A program made the position numbers and the translations under genes. The notes under the pieces were generated by a model. The model had not been told where the DNA came from. It searched no databases and was given only the letters and a program-made list of their open reading frames with translations. From Silicimonas sp. (lineage in GTDB: Bacteria > Pseudomonadota > Alphaproteobacteria > Rhodobacterales > Rhodobacteraceae), in assembly GCA_022819605.1 (NCBI GenBank), contig JAJEGW010000107.1, positions 1 to 54,971 of the forward strand: a stretch of DNA of 54,971 nt. Reading direction: 5' to 3'. Positions 19,947 to 29,544 of the stretch are shown one piece after another. Each line of letters opens with the position of its first letter. Position 1 is the stretch's first letter.

Positions 19947-20981
19947 GTGCCGAAAGGTGCGTATATCTTCGCGCCGTCCGGGCCCGAGCTTGGCCGCCGG
20001 GAGGCGGAATTTTTCTCCGAGGCGGAACCCTTCGGGTTCATCATGTTTCAACGAAACTGCGAGTCGCCCGACCAGCTGCTCCGCCTGACCAAGTCGCTCC
20101 GAGAGGCTGTCGGACGTGATGCGCCGATATTGATCGATCAGGAGGGCGGCCGCGTTCAGCGGATGAGAGGACCCCATTGGCGCGAGTGGATGCCGCCGCT
20201 TGACCAAGTGGAAGCGCTTGCCGGCCATGGTCGCGTGTCGCCCGAGGCCGAAAGGGCGATGTACCTGCGCGGGTTTCTGACAGGGACCGAGCTTCTTGCC
20301 CACGGAATAGACGTGAATTGCGCCCCGTGCGTGGACGTCGCCAGGCCCGAAACCCATCCCTTCCTCCGGAATCGTTGCCTCGGCACCACGGCTTCGGTGG
20401 TCACGGTCATGGCGCGCGCGCTGGCCGCTGGCCTGACGGATGCGGGTTGCCTGCCTGTCCTAAAGCACGCGCCCGGCCACGGACGTGCGACACGGGACAG
20501 TCACGATGCCCTTCCTTGCATCGACGCATCTCTTGCTGAACTTCTCGAGACCGATTTCGTGCCGTTTCGCGACCTCGCAGACCTGCCAATGGTGATGACG
20601 GCTCACGTCGTTCTGCCGGAAATCGATCCTGAGCGGCCCGTAACGCTTTCCGCGTCGGGCGTGACGTACCTGCGTGAAGAGCTTGGGCTTTCGGGGCTGT
20701 TGCTGACAGACGACATCTCGATGGGGGCGCTTTCCGGCAAGGTGGAGGCTCGGGCCGCTTCGGCGTGCGAGGCGGGATGTGACCTGGTTCTCCATTGCAA
20801 CGGCGAACTTTCCGAGATGTCGGCGATTGCGGCGGCCGTGGGCGAAATGTCGTCATCAGCAGAGAAATTGGCAGATATTGCGTTTTCTGGACGCCGGAAC
20901 CCACTAGATGTTGACATTTGCGATTTTGAAGCCGAGTTTGCGGCACTGACACAGGAGGCGGGAAAAAATGCCGGATGGTGA
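19947..20981 (+). CDS. nagZ: Beta-N-acetylhexosaminidase
   Basis: A 344-residue glycoside hydrolase of family 3 that removes GlcNAc from anhydro-muropeptides in peptidoglycan recycling. Seen: GFIMFQRNC, the PILIDQEGGRVQRM motif near residues 56-69, and the loop KHAPGHGRATRDSHDALP near residues 173-190, which carries the His/Asp pair peculiar to NagZ. LTDDISMGAL holds the catalytic Asp nucleophile. The start is GTG at 19947, immediately after the SPOR gene's TAA; its 3' end overlaps scpA by 14 bp. Short compared with multi-domain GH3 enzymes, as usual for NagZ. Confidence 0.93.
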   Translation: MPKGAYIFAPSGPELGRREAEFFSEAEPFGFIMFQRNCESPDQLLRLTKSLREAVGRDAPILIDQEGGRVQRMRGPHWREWMPPLDQVEALAGHGRVSPEAERAMYLRGFLTGTELLAHGIDVNCAPCVDVARPETHPFLRNRCLGTTASVVTVMARALAAGLTDAGCLPVLKHAPGHGRATRDSHDALPCIDASLAELLETDFVPFRDLADLPMVMTAHVVLPEIDPERPVTLSASGVTYLREELGLSGLLLTDDISMGALSGKVEARAASACEAGCDLVLHCNGELSEMSAIAAAVGEMSSSAEKLADIAFSGRRNPLDVDICDFEAEFAALTQEAGKNAGW

Positions 20982-21750
20982 TGCAGGCTTTGTCGAGTTC
21001 GAGGCTCGTTCCGAGCCAGATGCGCTGTTTGTCGATGTGGACGGGTTCGAGGGGCCGCTCGACCTGCTTCTCCAGCTTGCGCGGAACCAGAAAGTGGATC
21101 TTCGCAAGATAAGCGTGCTGGCTCTGGCAGAGCAGTACCTCCTGTTCATCGCGCGCGCGAAGACCCTCAGAATCGAGCTTGCGGCCGACTATCTGGTCCT
21201 GGCGGCCTGGCTGACCTTTCTGAAGTCGCGATTGCTCTTGCCGCGAGATCCGGATGACGAGGGTCAGTCTGGCGAGGAACTGGCAGCGCATCTTGCGTTC
21301 CAGCTCGAACGTCTGGCCGCGATGCGGGATGCCGCGTCCAAGCTCATGGCGCGGGACCAGAAGGGCAGGGATTTCTTTGTGCGCGGCATTCCGGAAGACG
21401 TGACCCGCGTACGCCGCGTTCGCTACACGGCGTCTCTCCTGGACCTCATGCAAGGTTACGCCCGGGTTCGCACCCGAGACGAGTTTCGCCCGTTCACGTT
21501 CATACGGGAACACGTGATGACGCTCGAGCACGCGCTTGAGCGAATGCGAGGCCTGATCGGGTACGCGGGCGAATGGACCGATCTCATGTCCTACTTGCCC
21601 GAAGGCTGGGAGGCGGACCCGAAACGGCGCCGCTCGGCCACTGCATCACACTTTGCCGCGTCGCTGGAACTTGCGAAGGGCGGTGCAATTCAGATTCGGC
21701 AAAGCGAGATATTTGCGCCGATCCAGATCAAGGTGGTTCAGGGTGGTTGA
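20968..21750 (+). CDS. scpA: Segregation and condensation protein A
   Basis: A 260-residue kleisin that bridges the two heads of the SMC ATPase in the chromosome-condensing complex. Seen: DGFEGPLDLLLQLARNQKVDLRKISVL near residues 25-50, AAWLTFLKSRLLLP, and the C-terminal winged-helix part (HFAASLELAKGGAIQIRQSEIFAPI). The ATG at 20968 follows GGAGG within the end of nagZ. Its stop overlaps the scpB start by 8 bp, in line with translational coupling. Confidence 0.94.
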   Translation: MPDGDAGFVEFEARSEPDALFVDVDGFEGPLDLLLQLARNQKVDLRKISVLALAEQYLLFIARAKTLRIELAADYLVLAAWLTFLKSRLLLPRDPDDEGQSGEELAAHLAFQLERLAAMRDAASKLMARDQKGRDFFVRGIPEDVTRVRRVRYTASLLDLMQGYARVRTRDEFRPFTFIREHVMTLEHALERMRGLIGYAGEWTDLMSYLPEGWEADPKRRRSATASHFAASLELAKGGAIQIRQSEIFAPIQIKVVQGG

Positions 21751-22417
21751 CGCGGGCGAGGACTTCGGGGCGCTCGACAGCCTGTTTGAAGCTCCGCCGC
21801 TGGACGAGCAGGAGCGGATGGTCGAGGCCTTGCTGTTCGCGTCGGCGGAGCCGATTTCCGTTGTTGACCTCAATGCCCGCATGCCCCACGGCAGCGATGC
21901 GGCCAAGGCACTTGAATTGCTGAAGGCACGTTACGAAGGGCGAGGCGTGAATGTGCGAAAGTCGGGTGATGGCTGGGCCATCCGGACGTCGCCCGATCTC
22001 GGATTCCTGATGACGAAGGAGACCGTTGAGACGCGCAGGCTGAGTCGCGCCGCGATCGAGACGTTGACGATCATTGCCTATCACCAGCCTGTGACCCGGA
22101 CGGAGATCGAGGAAATTCGCGGCGTGAGCGTCAGCCGGGGAACGCTTGACCAGCTCTTCGAGCTCGAGTGGATAAGGCTGGGTCGCCGGAGGATGACTCC
22201 CGGGCGACCGGTGACCTATGTCGTGACCCAGACCTTTCTGGACCACTTCGGACTTGAAAGCACGAAGGACCTTCCCGGCCTGAAGGAGCTTCGGGCGTCG
22301 GGTCTCCTGGATAGCCGTCCTCCTCCCGGCGCTGAGCCGGACGAAGGCGGCGCGACGTCCGATGACCAGGCAGAAATGTTCGTCGTGGACGAAGAGGCGG
22401 ATGCAACTGACGAATGA
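21743..22417 (+). CDS. scpB: Segregation and condensation protein B
   Basis: A 224-residue protein with two winged-helix domains that dimerises and binds ScpA in the SMC-ScpAB condensin. Seen: ERMVEALLFASAEPISVVDL, the VETRRLSRAAIETLTIIAYHQPVTRTEIEEIRGV block, GRPVTYVVTQTFLDHFGL, then an acidic C-terminal tail. I placed the start at GTG 21743 because it overlaps the scpA stop (GTGGTTGA). The frame is open upstream inside scpA, but those residues are Arg-rich and unlike the family. Last gene of the operon; no tat genes follow. Confidence 0.92.
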   Translation: MVDAGEDFGALDSLFEAPPLDEQERMVEALLFASAEPISVVDLNARMPHGSDAAKALELLKARYEGRGVNVRKSGDGWAIRTSPDLGFLMTKETVETRRLSRAAIETLTIIAYHQPVTRTEIEEIRGVSVSRGTLDQLFELEWIRLGRRRMTPGRPVTYVVTQTFLDHFGLESTKDLPGLKELRASGLLDSRPPPGAEPDEGGATSDDQAEMFVVDEEADATDE

Positions 22418-22861
22418 AGCGGGTCGAAATCCGAGAAAATGCGCTGGCGGACATGCCTGAACTGCCGGGACAGGTGGTGCGCTCGGGCTTCCCACATGTT
22501 CGACTGTACGTTCAGGGATGAAGGGAATCGCCCAGTGCGCACCGGGACCGATCTTAACACGCTTGTTCCACCTGAGAAGTCACTCTTGAAGGGTGCGACG
22601 ATTGCGGACAATGTGCCGGGCTCGGGCAATGAGCTTCCCTCGACTTGCCGAACTGCTGAAAGCTCGGTAGCGGCGGACGGGAACCGACCGTCCCGATGAA
22701 GGGTTGCCGCGCCTGCTTCAAGGTACGCTCGACCGGCGGCTGGAACGGGATCCGGCAGGACGCGGTCTGCTTCTGCACTGGCAGGAAATTGACGAGTTCG
22801 TCACCAAGGACGTCCGAGTCGGCGGCGCCCCGAGAGGCTCCGCCATTCACGGCGGGGCAGG
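22418..22861. other. 444-bp region between convergent scpB and outer-membrane protein gene
   Basis: No supported gene. A 6-bp stem, GGACGG (22675-22680) with CCGTCC (22688-22693), is present without a T-tract. Open frames on both strands lack domains and ribosome binding sites. Confidence 0.4.
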
Positions 22862-23638
22862 TCACTGCTTGAATCGGTAGAAGACCAACAGGCGCACCAC
22901 GCCGCCCCGGTTGTCCAGCGAATAGGTGCAGGGTCTGAACTCGCCGCCCCGACCGCAGCGATTGTTGCCGGATTCGTTCACCAGATAGTTCTCCTGCCCG
23001 AAGTCAAAGTGCGTCCCGTCGAGCCGAAGCGACCAGCGGGAGGAGAGCGGCGTCTCAAGGCCTGCTCCGACCGCCCAGCCGACCCGGGTTCCATCGGTTT
23101 GGAACGAGTCGTCTTCGTCAAAGAGCAGGTTTCCTTCAAGGCATCCGGGTCCCCCATAGTCAATGTCCGTAACGGAATTGGAGATCCGGGCCAGCGCGGG
23201 ACCGCCGGCGAGAAAGATCCGGGTGTTGCCGACATCCATGTCGAAGCCCATGCGGGCCGTGGCCATCCAGCGGATGCGCGCCGACGCGGTTTCGTCGTTG
23301 CACGTCGGGTCCAGTTCGTCCGTGTCCGCGGAAAGGCTGCCGACCAGGGCGTCGATCTCGAACCGCAGTCCCGACGAGCCCATGTCAAGGCGGCGACCCG
23401 CCAGCACTCCGGCAAATGCGGCGGGACCATTGAGCTTGTTCGTTGATCCCGGATTGCCCCAATCCGCGAACCCATCGATGTCAACGATCTTGCCCGCCAC
23501 CGTTCCGGTGCCGAGGAACACGCCCGCGTAATCCTCGTTGCCGCCGCCTGCCGCCCGTGTCTCCGCGGCGCCGAAAGCCAACATGGCGAGTGCGCACGCG
23601 GTGGCGGCTTGCAACCGCCCGAAGAATACCTGGCTCAT
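22862..23638 (-). CDS. Outer-membrane beta-barrel protein, porin-like
   Basis: A 258-residue protein with a cleavable signal peptide (residues 1 to about 28, ending AAETRA) and a mature part of alternating amphipathic strands rich in Gly and Asp, ending in the C-terminal aromatic FYRF-K-Q typical of barrel insertion. Patterns such as VGWAVGAGLETPLSSRWSLRLD resemble OmpW/OmpA-like 8-strand barrels. I chose the ATG at 23638, preceded by GGAG; the frame continues 46 codons upstream without good signal features. Two Cys pairs may form periplasmic or loop disulfides. No specific function assigned. Confidence 0.75.
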   Translation of the reverse strand: MSQVFFGRLQAATACALAMLAFGAAETRAAGGGNEDYAGVFLGTGTVAGKIVDIDGFADWGNPGSTNKLNGPAAFAGVLAGRRLDMGSSGLRFEIDALVGSLSADTDELDPTCNDETASARIRWMATARMGFDMDVGNTRIFLAGGPALARISNSVTDIDYGGPGCLEGNLLFDEDDSFQTDGTRVGWAVGAGLETPLSSRWSLRLDGTHFDFGQENYLVNESGNNRCGRGGEFRPCTYSLDNRGGVVRLLVFYRFKQ

Positions 23639-23898
23639 TCGACTCCAGCCCCACTCTTGCGCAAGCGACGCGACGGCGAAAAGAGGCACGCTGGCCAAAT
23701 GTTGTCTGCAGCATGACCGGATCCGTCGCGAAGCAGGCGGCCCCTCGCGATTCCGTTTAGCATCGCGCGTCGACACCGTCGAGCATCAGCAATCAATAGG
23801 AGTGTTTCGGCGCACAGGAGCGCATCGTCGGCAGATCACCCAATGCCAGGCGACCTCGGGAGGCTGTCCCAGATCGGATCCGTCACCGAGTGCATCGT

Positions 23899-25029
23899 TC
23901 AACCCATGCGGAACTGTTTTGACAGCTTGAGCCCTTGGCCCTGGTAGTTGGACGAAATCGCGTTCCCGTACAGCGCAGCCGGCCTTTCCGACATCTGTTC
24001 GTAAACAAGGCGCCCGACAACCTGGCCATGTTCAAGCACGAACGGTGCCTCGTGGCAGCGCACTTCCAATACGCCGCGGGAGCCGGCGCCGCCCGCCTCA
24101 GCCCAGCCGAATCCCGGGTCGAAGAATCCTGCGTAATGGACTCGAAACTCTCCGGCCATGGCCAGGTATGGCGCCATTTCCGCAGCATGAGTCGGCGGAA
24201 TCGTCACGGCCTCGCGGCTTACTAGGATGTAGAAGGCTCCGGGATCCAGGATGATCCTTCCTTCGCCGGTGTGGATTTCTTCCCAGAACTCTTCGGGATC
24301 GTATCCAGCGACGTTGTCGAGATCGATCACGCCGCCATGCGGCTTGGCGCGGTAGCCAACGAGCGTGCCGTCGGCTGGATCCAGGTCGACCGAGAATCCG
24401 AGCCCCTCGGAGATCACTGCCTTGCCGGAAACCAGGCCGATCTCGTCGTGGAGCGCGGCAAGGGCGGCATCATCAAGGGCGACGTGTCCTTCCCGGAACC
24501 GGATCTGGTTGAGCCGCATGCCCGGTCGGACCAGGACGGAAAACGACCGGGGGCAGATCTCTGCATAGAGCGGGCCACGATAGCCGGCCGGGATGCGGTC
24601 GAATTCGGTCGCGCCGTCCGTTATGGTCCGGGTCAGCAGGTCAAGCCTGCCCGTTGAACTCTTTGCATTCGCAACCGCTGAAACGGTCTCGGGCAGGGCA
24701 AGTCGTTCCATCAACGGCACGACATAGACGCAACCCTTTTCGAGAACGGCACCGTCGCAGAGATCGAAACGATGCATCTCGAACTTGGTCAGCCGATCCG
24801 CAACGCAAGAGCCGCCGGATGCAAGGAAGGATGCACGGACGCGATAGGCCACGTTGCCGAGGCGCAGGTCCAGCGATGCGGGCTGGATTTGCGCTTCCGC
24901 AAACGCAATGTCGGCGTCAATCGAGCCGTTCCCGATCATGCCCTGGATCGCAGTGTCAGGCAGAACACCGGTCACCGGCAGCGCTCCAGGCGGAGCGGTG
25001 ATCTCCTGAGGAAACCGCCTCGTTGGCAT
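23899..25029 (-). CDS. dcd: 2'-deoxycytidine 5'-triphosphate deaminase, long form
   Basis: A 376-residue protein of the long dCTP deaminase type, which converts dCTP to dUTP for thymidylate synthesis. Seen: PASLDLRLGNVAYRVRASFL near the start, a first dUTPase-like domain with NAKSSTGRLDLLTRTITDGA (the conserved KSS-GR and following Asp/Thr), and a second related domain with GEFRVHYAGFFDPGFG and EAPFVLEHGQVVGRLVYE. The two-domain arrangement is about twice the usual Dcd length and is common in alphaproteobacteria. I chose ATG 25029 (MPTRRFPQEI); upstream frame is not conserved in character. It lies just downstream of tRNA-Pro on the same strand. Confidence 0.88.
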   Translation of the reverse strand: MPTRRFPQEITAPPGALPVTGVLPDTAIQGMIGNGSIDADIAFAEAQIQPASLDLRLGNVAYRVRASFLASGGSCVADRLTKFEMHRFDLCDGAVLEKGCVYVVPLMERLALPETVSAVANAKSSTGRLDLLTRTITDGATEFDRIPAGYRGPLYAEICPRSFSVLVRPGMRLNQIRFREGHVALDDAALAALHDEIGLVSGKAVISEGLGFSVDLDPADGTLVGYRAKPHGGVIDLDNVAGYDPEEFWEEIHTGEGRIILDPGAFYILVSREAVTIPPTHAAEMAPYLAMAGEFRVHYAGFFDPGFGWAEAGGAGSRGVLEVRCHEAPFVLEHGQVVGRLVYEQMSERPAALYGNAISSNYQGQGLKLSKQFRMG

Positions 25030-25144
25030 CGACCGGACCGAACGGCTGCCAGACGTCCGGCACCACGGCGTGTCCGCGTCCTGCTGCCTCGGCAGTTCTT
25101 CCTGCAAGGTGAGTTCTTCATTGCCTGCCGGGCCAGACAGGTGA

Positions 25145-25222
25145 TGGTCGGGCTAGCAGGATTTGAACCTGCGACCTTCCGTCCCCCAGACGGACGCGCT
25201 AACCAAGCTGCGCCATAGCCCG
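25145..25222 (-). tRNA. tRNA-Pro (anticodon GGG)
   Basis: A complete cloverleaf on the minus strand, 78 nt with encoded CCA. The acceptor stem is CGGGCTA with TAGCCCG, discriminator A. The D-arm is GCGC/GCGC, the anticodon stem TCCGT/ACGGA with loop CTGGGGG (anticodon GGG, reading CCC and CCU), and the T-arm GCAGG-TTCAAAT-CCTGC. The CCA maps to 25145-25147. Confidence 0.96.
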
Positions 25223-25279
25223 ACGTCCGGCCTTCTGTCGCAAATGGGGGCCGGTGGCAATAGTTGATCCGGAGGCATT

Positions 25280-26029
25280 TCACGAATTTGCGGACCTGAC
25301 CGACGACAGGACTCTCAATCTTTCGACAGCCTTCAACAGGTTTTCGCGATGCGCGCGCAGCCGGGCGCGGTCGGCCAGAATCACGCGTGCGGCGATGCCC
25401 GGGTTCCGTGCAAACTCCTCCGCATCGTCGTCAGGATCAGTTTCAAGGATGCCGGAAGGTTCGACCTCGCGGGCAGCTTCCTGCACGGATTGCACGCCCG
25501 AATCTGCCTGTTCCGCGGCATCGAATGCCCGCTCGCCGGAGTCCATTTTGCCAGTCTTCGCGTCAGTATCGCCAGATCGGAATTCCACCGAACCCGCTTC
25601 CTCTTGGGGCAGGCTTCCTATTTCGCTGGGACCGATCTCGATGAAGCCGACTTCCACGTCGGATTCTTCCGGTGCGGCGGGGGCAGTGACGTGCCCTGCG
25701 TCATCCGCAATGGGTTCAATCCGGTCTTGGGTATCCGGTTCCGTCGGTTCAGAAGCAAGCGGAATCGAGAACGAGGAGACGTGGCTCACGCCTTGTTCCC
25801 GGAGCAGCTTTTGTACCCCGCGAATCGTCATACCCTGGTCACGCAGAAGCGTTTTTATCCCGCCAATGACCTTCATGTCGGCCGGGCGGTAGTAGCGGCG
25901 TCCCCCGGCACGCTTCGTCGGCTTTATCTGTGCAAACCGTGTCTCCCAGAAGCGAAGAACGTGCGCGGGCACTTCCAGCCAGTCAGCCACTTCGGAAATG
26001 GTTCGGAACGCCTCGCGGGACTTCTGCAC
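25280..26029 (-). CDS. MerR family transcriptional regulator
   Basis: A 249-residue protein with a MerR-type winged helix-turn-helix at residues 8-80 ([20 protein letters not shown], then [20 protein letters not shown]), followed by an acidic, low-complexity middle region and a C-terminal helix. No metal-binding cysteines are visible, so it is not a metal-responsive MerR. It starts 6 bp after the ihfA stop and is probably co-transcribed with ihfA; ihfA-merR-tRNA-Pro is a recurrent order in Rhodobacterales. Targets unknown. Confidence 0.9.
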   Translation of the reverse strand: MQKSREAFRTISEVADWLEVPAHVLRFWETRFAQIKPTKRAGGRRYYRPADMKVIGGIKTLLRDQGMTIRGVQKLLREQGVSHVSSFSIPLASEPTEPDTQDRIEPIADDAGHVTAPAAPEESDVEVGFIEIGPSEIGSLPQEEAGSVEFRSGDTDAKTGKMDSGERAFDAAEQADSGVQSVQEAAREVEPSGILETDPDDDAEEFARNPGIAARVILADRARLRAHRENLLKAVERLRVLSSVRSANS

Positions 26030-26035
26030 CGTGGA

Positions 26036-26338
26036 TCAAGCCTTGTTGCCGGCAGCCACTCGTTCTTTCATCAGATGAGAGGGACGAAATGTAAGGACTT
26101 TGCGTGGATGGATCGGCACCTCTTCGCCGGTCTTCGGGTTGCGGCCGATGCGGGGACCCTTTTCCCGAACGGAGAATGTTCCGAACGAGGAGACTTTCAC
26201 CTGTTCACCTTTGGCGAGCGTGTCGGAAATGTGTTCAATGACGCTTTCAACCAATTGAGCGGATTCGTTGCGACTGAGGCCGACTTCCTGGTAGACGGCA
26301 TCCCTGAGATCCATCCGTGTCAATGTCTGTTCGCTCAT
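26036..26338 (-). CDS. ihfA: Integration host factor subunit alpha
   Basis: A 100-residue histone-like protein that, with IhfB, bends DNA at specific sites. Seen: [20 protein letters not shown] at the N-terminus, [27 protein letters not shown] (the beta-arm with the DNA-intercalating Pro) and the C-terminal RKVLTFRPS. The alpha-subunit assignment follows the TLTRMDL start. I used ATG 26338; the open frame upstream reaches 26401 but lies outside the family. Upstream on the same strand is fabH. Confidence 0.94.
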   Translation of the reverse strand: MSEQTLTRMDLRDAVYQEVGLSRNESAQLVESVIEHISDTLAKGEQVKVSSFGTFSVREKGPRIGRNPKTGEEVPIHPRKVLTFRPSHLMKERVAAGNKA

Positions 26339-26434
26339 CAATCCCCCCATTGCGAAAATGTTTTGTGAAGGCAGAATGGGCGGGGAGAGTTGCCGAGTCA
26401 ATAACGGGACGGCGGAAAAGCAGGCTTGTCAAGG

Positions 26435-27409
26435 CTACCAGCGGAGAATGACGGATCCCCAGGCTAGGCCGCCGCCGATCGCCTCGGTCAGCAGCAGGTC
26501 GCCGGGCTGGATCTGGCCTCGCTCGACCCCGACCGACATCGCGAGTGGAATCGACGCGGCCGAAGTGTTTCCGTGTTCCTGCACCGTCAGCACGACCCTC
26601 TCCATTTCGAGACCGAGTTTCTGAGCGGTCGACTTGATGATTCTCAGGTTTGCCTGGTGCGGCACAAGCCAGTCCACGTCTGCACCCGTGAACTTGAGAC
26701 TATCCAGCGAGGCTTGCGCCGTGCTCGCCAGCTTTTCCACGGCATGCCGGAACACCTCGCGTCCCTGCATGCGCAGGTGCCCGATCTCCTGCGTCGACAC
26801 CCCGCCGTCCACGTAGAGTATGTCGCGATGCCGCCCGTCGGAATGGAGATCCGTCGCAAGGATTCCGCGGTCCCTGTTGGATCCCTCGCACTCGGCAACC
26901 TCGAGCAGGACCGCCCCCGCGCCGTCACCGAACAGGACGCAAGTCGAGCGGTCGCTCCAGTCAAGAATGCTGCTGAAGGTTTCTGCGCCGATCAAGAGAA
27001 CGCGGCGAGCCTGGCCAGAGACGATCAGGGCATTCGCTTGGGACAGCCCGAAGACGAATCCAGCACAGACCGCCTGCACGTCGAAGGCGTATCCCCGCGT
27101 CATGCCGAGCTTTGCCTGCACGATCGTTGCCGCCGACGGGAATGTAAGGTCCGGTGTCGATGTGGCGACGATCACCGCGTCGACGTCATCCGCGGTGCGG
27201 CCAGCCGCAGCCAGAGCCGACGACGCGGCCTTGGTAGCCAGTTCGGAGACAGTTTCGCCTTCGGCCGCAAAGTGGCGGGATTCAATTCCCGTCCGTGCCC
27301 TTATCCATTCATCCGAAGTGTCGAGCTTGCTCTCGAACCAAGAGTTTGGAATCACCCGCTCGGGCAGATAGTGCCCGACTCCTTGCACCACCGCGCGTGT
27401 CTTCATCAT
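26435..27409 (-). CDS. fabH: Beta-ketoacyl-ACP synthase III
   Basis: A 324-residue thiolase-fold enzyme that condenses acetyl-CoA with malonyl-ACP to start fatty acid synthesis. The triad is present: C115 in AVCAGFVFGL, His in VPHQANLRI, and Asn in EHGNTSAASIPLAM. The N-terminal GVGHYLPERVIPN and SDEWIRARTGIESRHFA are typical. The start at 27409 overlaps the plsX stop (ATGATGA), so plsX and fabH are coupled. Confidence 0.96.
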   Translation of the reverse strand: MMKTRAVVQGVGHYLPERVIPNSWFESKLDTSDEWIRARTGIESRHFAAEGETVSELATKAASSALAAAGRTADDVDAVIVATSTPDLTFPSAATIVQAKLGMTRGYAFDVQAVCAGFVFGLSQANALIVSGQARRVLLIGAETFSSILDWSDRSTCVLFGDGAGAVLLEVAECEGSNRDRGILATDLHSDGRHRDILYVDGGVSTQEIGHLRMQGREVFRHAVEKLASTAQASLDSLKFTGADVDWLVPHQANLRIIKSTAQKLGLEMERVVLTVQEHGNTSAASIPLAMSVGVERGQIQPGDLLLTEAIGGGLAWGSVILRW

Positions 27410-28536
27410 CCCGGTTCTTTATCAGCCGCTTCGGCGGTTTCCCCATCGTCATCCTGCCTGTCGGGGTTGAAGGATGCAACCCGTGCCGCGAGGCGCTCGT
27501 TGAATCGGCTTTCGGCCAGTCGACATGCAAGCCCCAAGGCCGATGCGACGCCGATCGCGTCGGCTGAACCGTGACTCTTGACGACGGTGCCGTTAAGGCC
27601 CAGGAACACGCCGCCATTTACCCTCCGGGGATCAATTCGCCTGGAAAGGCGACGAAGCGATGTCACTGCCAGCAGCGCTGCAATTCGTGAGAGCGGCGTG
27701 GCGCGGAAGGCTTCGCGCAGGAATTGGCGGATGAGCAATGCCGTGCCTTCGCCGGTCTTCAGCGCGATATTGCCGGTAAACCCGTCGGTCACGATCACAT
27801 CCACGCGTCCAGACGGAATGTCACCGCCCTCGACAAAGCCGACGAACTCGAAGTTTGCATCGTCGGCGGCCGATGCGATCAGGTCGTGCGCTTCGCGAAT
27901 CTCGGTGTGGCCCTTGTTCCCTTCGGTGCCGACATTCATGATGCCGATGCGCGGCCGGGACAGTTCCAGGCCGTTTCGCGCGTAGGAGGCGCCCATGAGC
28001 GCGTATTGAAGGAGATCCCTGGCGTCAGCCCGGATGTCGGCGCCGACGTCAAGCAGGATGTTGAATCCGCCGGGGCTCCGCGACGGCCACAGGCAGGCGA
28101 TTGCCGGCCGGTCGACGCCCGGAAGTTTCTTCAGCCTGATCATGGACACCGCCATCAGGGCACCGGTGTTTCCGCAGGACACGACGGCATCAGCCTCGCC
28201 GTTCCTGACTGCCTCGACCGCCGCCCACATGGACGTTCCCTTGCCGTTGCGCAGCACTTGGCTCGGCTTGTCCTCCATGCTGACGACGTCTTCCACGTGA
28301 CGAATCTCGCAGCAATCGATCAACTGCCGCTTCTTGCCCAGCCTGTTCCGCCTGCGCACAAGCTTGCGCAGTTCGGGCTCTGGACCGAAGAGCAGGAATT
28401 CGAAATTGCCGTTCTTTCGAGCGGCCCTGGCAATGCCGGCAACGACGGCGGCCGGTCCCCGGTCTCCTCCCATGGCGTCAACGGAAATCTTCCTGCGCCT
28501 GTTCGCGTCGTTCGATTGATCGGGGATATATGTCAT
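27406..28536 (-). CDS. plsX: Phosphate acyltransferase
   Basis: A 376-residue peripheral membrane enzyme that makes acyl-phosphate from acyl-ACP for the first step of phospholipid synthesis. Seen: the start motif ISVDAMGGDRGPAAVV, DKPSQVLRNGKGTSMWAAV, ADAVVSCGNTGALMA, FNILLDVGADIRADARDLLQ, IGIMNVGTEGNKGH and VDVIVTDGFTGNIALKTGEG. I chose ATG 28536 (MTYIPDQSND); upstream codons are Arg-rich and not family-like. Between rpmF and fabH in the classical lipid operon order. Confidence 0.95.
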   Translation of the reverse strand: MTYIPDQSNDANRRRKISVDAMGGDRGPAAVVAGIARAARKNGNFEFLLFGPEPELRKLVRRRNRLGKKRQLIDCCEIRHVEDVVSMEDKPSQVLRNGKGTSMWAAVEAVRNGEADAVVSCGNTGALMAVSMIRLKKLPGVDRPAIACLWPSRSPGGFNILLDVGADIRADARDLLQYALMGASYARNGLELSRPRIGIMNVGTEGNKGHTEIREAHDLIASAADDANFEFVGFVEGGDIPSGRVDVIVTDGFTGNIALKTGEGTALLIRQFLREAFRATPLSRIAALLAVTSLRRLSRRIDPRRVNGGVFLGLNGTVVKSHGSADAIGVASALGLACRLAESRFNERLAARVASFNPDRQDDDGETAEAADKEPG

Positions 28537-28559
28537 CCCATGCGTGCTGGAGGACGGGT

Positions 28560-28766
28560 TCAGGCCGCGTCCTCGTCTAGGTCGAATTCCTCGATCTGGG
28601 CAACAACTTCGCGGTCGTTGTAGTGACCGCAAGCGGCGCAAACATGGTGCGGGCGTTTCAATTCGCCGCAGTTCGGACACTCGACGGGGCTCGAGGCGGT
28701 CAAAGCGTCATGGGCGCGGCGCTTGTTGCGGCGAGACGGAGTAATTTTGTTCTGCGGGACGGCCAT
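28560..28766 (-). CDS. rpmF: 50S ribosomal protein L32
   Basis: A 68-residue large-subunit ribosomal protein. It begins [20 protein letters not shown] and carries the zinc-ribbon cysteines in [18 protein letters not shown], so this is the zinc-binding form. The acidic C-terminus ([10 protein letters not shown]) is a little longer than in E. coli. 23 bp before plsX. Upstream on the same strand, TTGGAC and TAAGAC are 18 bp apart and could be its promoter. Confidence 0.96.
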   Translation of the reverse strand: MAVPQNKITPSRRNKRRAHDALTASSPVECPNCGELKRPHHVCAACGHYNDREVVAQIEEFDLDEDAA

Positions 28767-28913
28767 GTCCTAGATCCTTGGTTCAATTTGGAGTTGCCTG
28801 ACCCCGTTCAGGGTTGGCGCGGTCTTACGCGCCGGCACGGTCCTTGTCCAATTAACTGTCGTTCGTGCGAAGGCGGGAACATAGCGCGATTTCGTCCAAG
28901 GGCAAGGCCGAAT

Positions 28914-29465
28914 TCACCCTTGGTTCCTGCCGGTGTCAGACGTCTTTTCCTGAAGCGATTTCAAGGCCGCGAACGGGCGGGCATCTTCATCCGTCATTGG
29001 GGATTTTCCTGGCTCGGACACGGAGATCTTGACCGGTTCAACATCCTTGATCCTCGGCCATGGCGGCAGGGCCAGCGCGAGCGCCTCGGCCAGGACTTCC
29101 TCGAGATCTAGGGTGGTCGGCAGGGGGTCGGCGTTTTCGTCAGCTGCCATCTCGACCTCGTCACCCTCGGGCACCGGCAAGTCATGAACGTAGAGACGGA
29201 TCACCTGTTCCTCGATGCGGGTGGTCACCGGGTTGCCCGTTGCGACGCAGTCCTGCTGGATCGTTGCGCCCAGCCTGGCGTCCAGCTTCAGATCCAGATC
29301 GCCGTCCGGAGAGAGCCGTCCTTCGAGTTTCACCTTTCGCAAGCCCCTGACGCCGAGCGACCGCGCGAGTTTTGCGCGTGCGTCCGCATCCGGCTCAAGC
29401 GAGAACGAAATCCTCTCCCTGACGGACTGGCACTTGATGACGTGATTGCCTGCACCGATTGCCAC
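28914..29465 (-). CDS. DUF177 (YceD) family protein
   Basis: A 183-residue protein of the YceD/DUF177 family, linked in bacteria and chloroplasts to 23S rRNA accumulation and usually next to rpmF, as here. Seen: LARSLGVRGLRKVKLEGRL, a QQDCVATGNPVTTRIEEQV stretch with the conserved Cys and Pro, RLYVHDLP, and LDLEEVLAEALALALPPWPR near residues 115-135. No ATG fits. I chose GTG 29465, with AAGGA seven bases upstream; a TTG at 29471 is the alternative. Divergent from bamE, 79 bp away. Confidence 0.85.
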   Translation of the reverse strand: MAIGAGNHVIKCQSVRERISFSLEPDADARAKLARSLGVRGLRKVKLEGRLSPDGDLDLKLDARLGATIQQDCVATGNPVTTRIEEQVIRLYVHDLPVPEGDEVEMAADENADPLPTTLDLEEVLAEALALALPPWPRIKDVEPVKISVSEPGKSPMTDEDARPFAALKSLQEKTSDTGRNQG

Positions 29466-29544
29466 GAGCAATTCCTTGAACCTGTGACCTACTATGGATA
29501 TGCCGACTAGGCGGAGGTCGCGGATTTAGCAAGAGGTTGGCGCA

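Noticed and set aside
22675..22693. GGACGG/CCGTCC hairpin as a terminator of scpB
   Set aside because: No T-tract follows and it is 260 bp after the stop.
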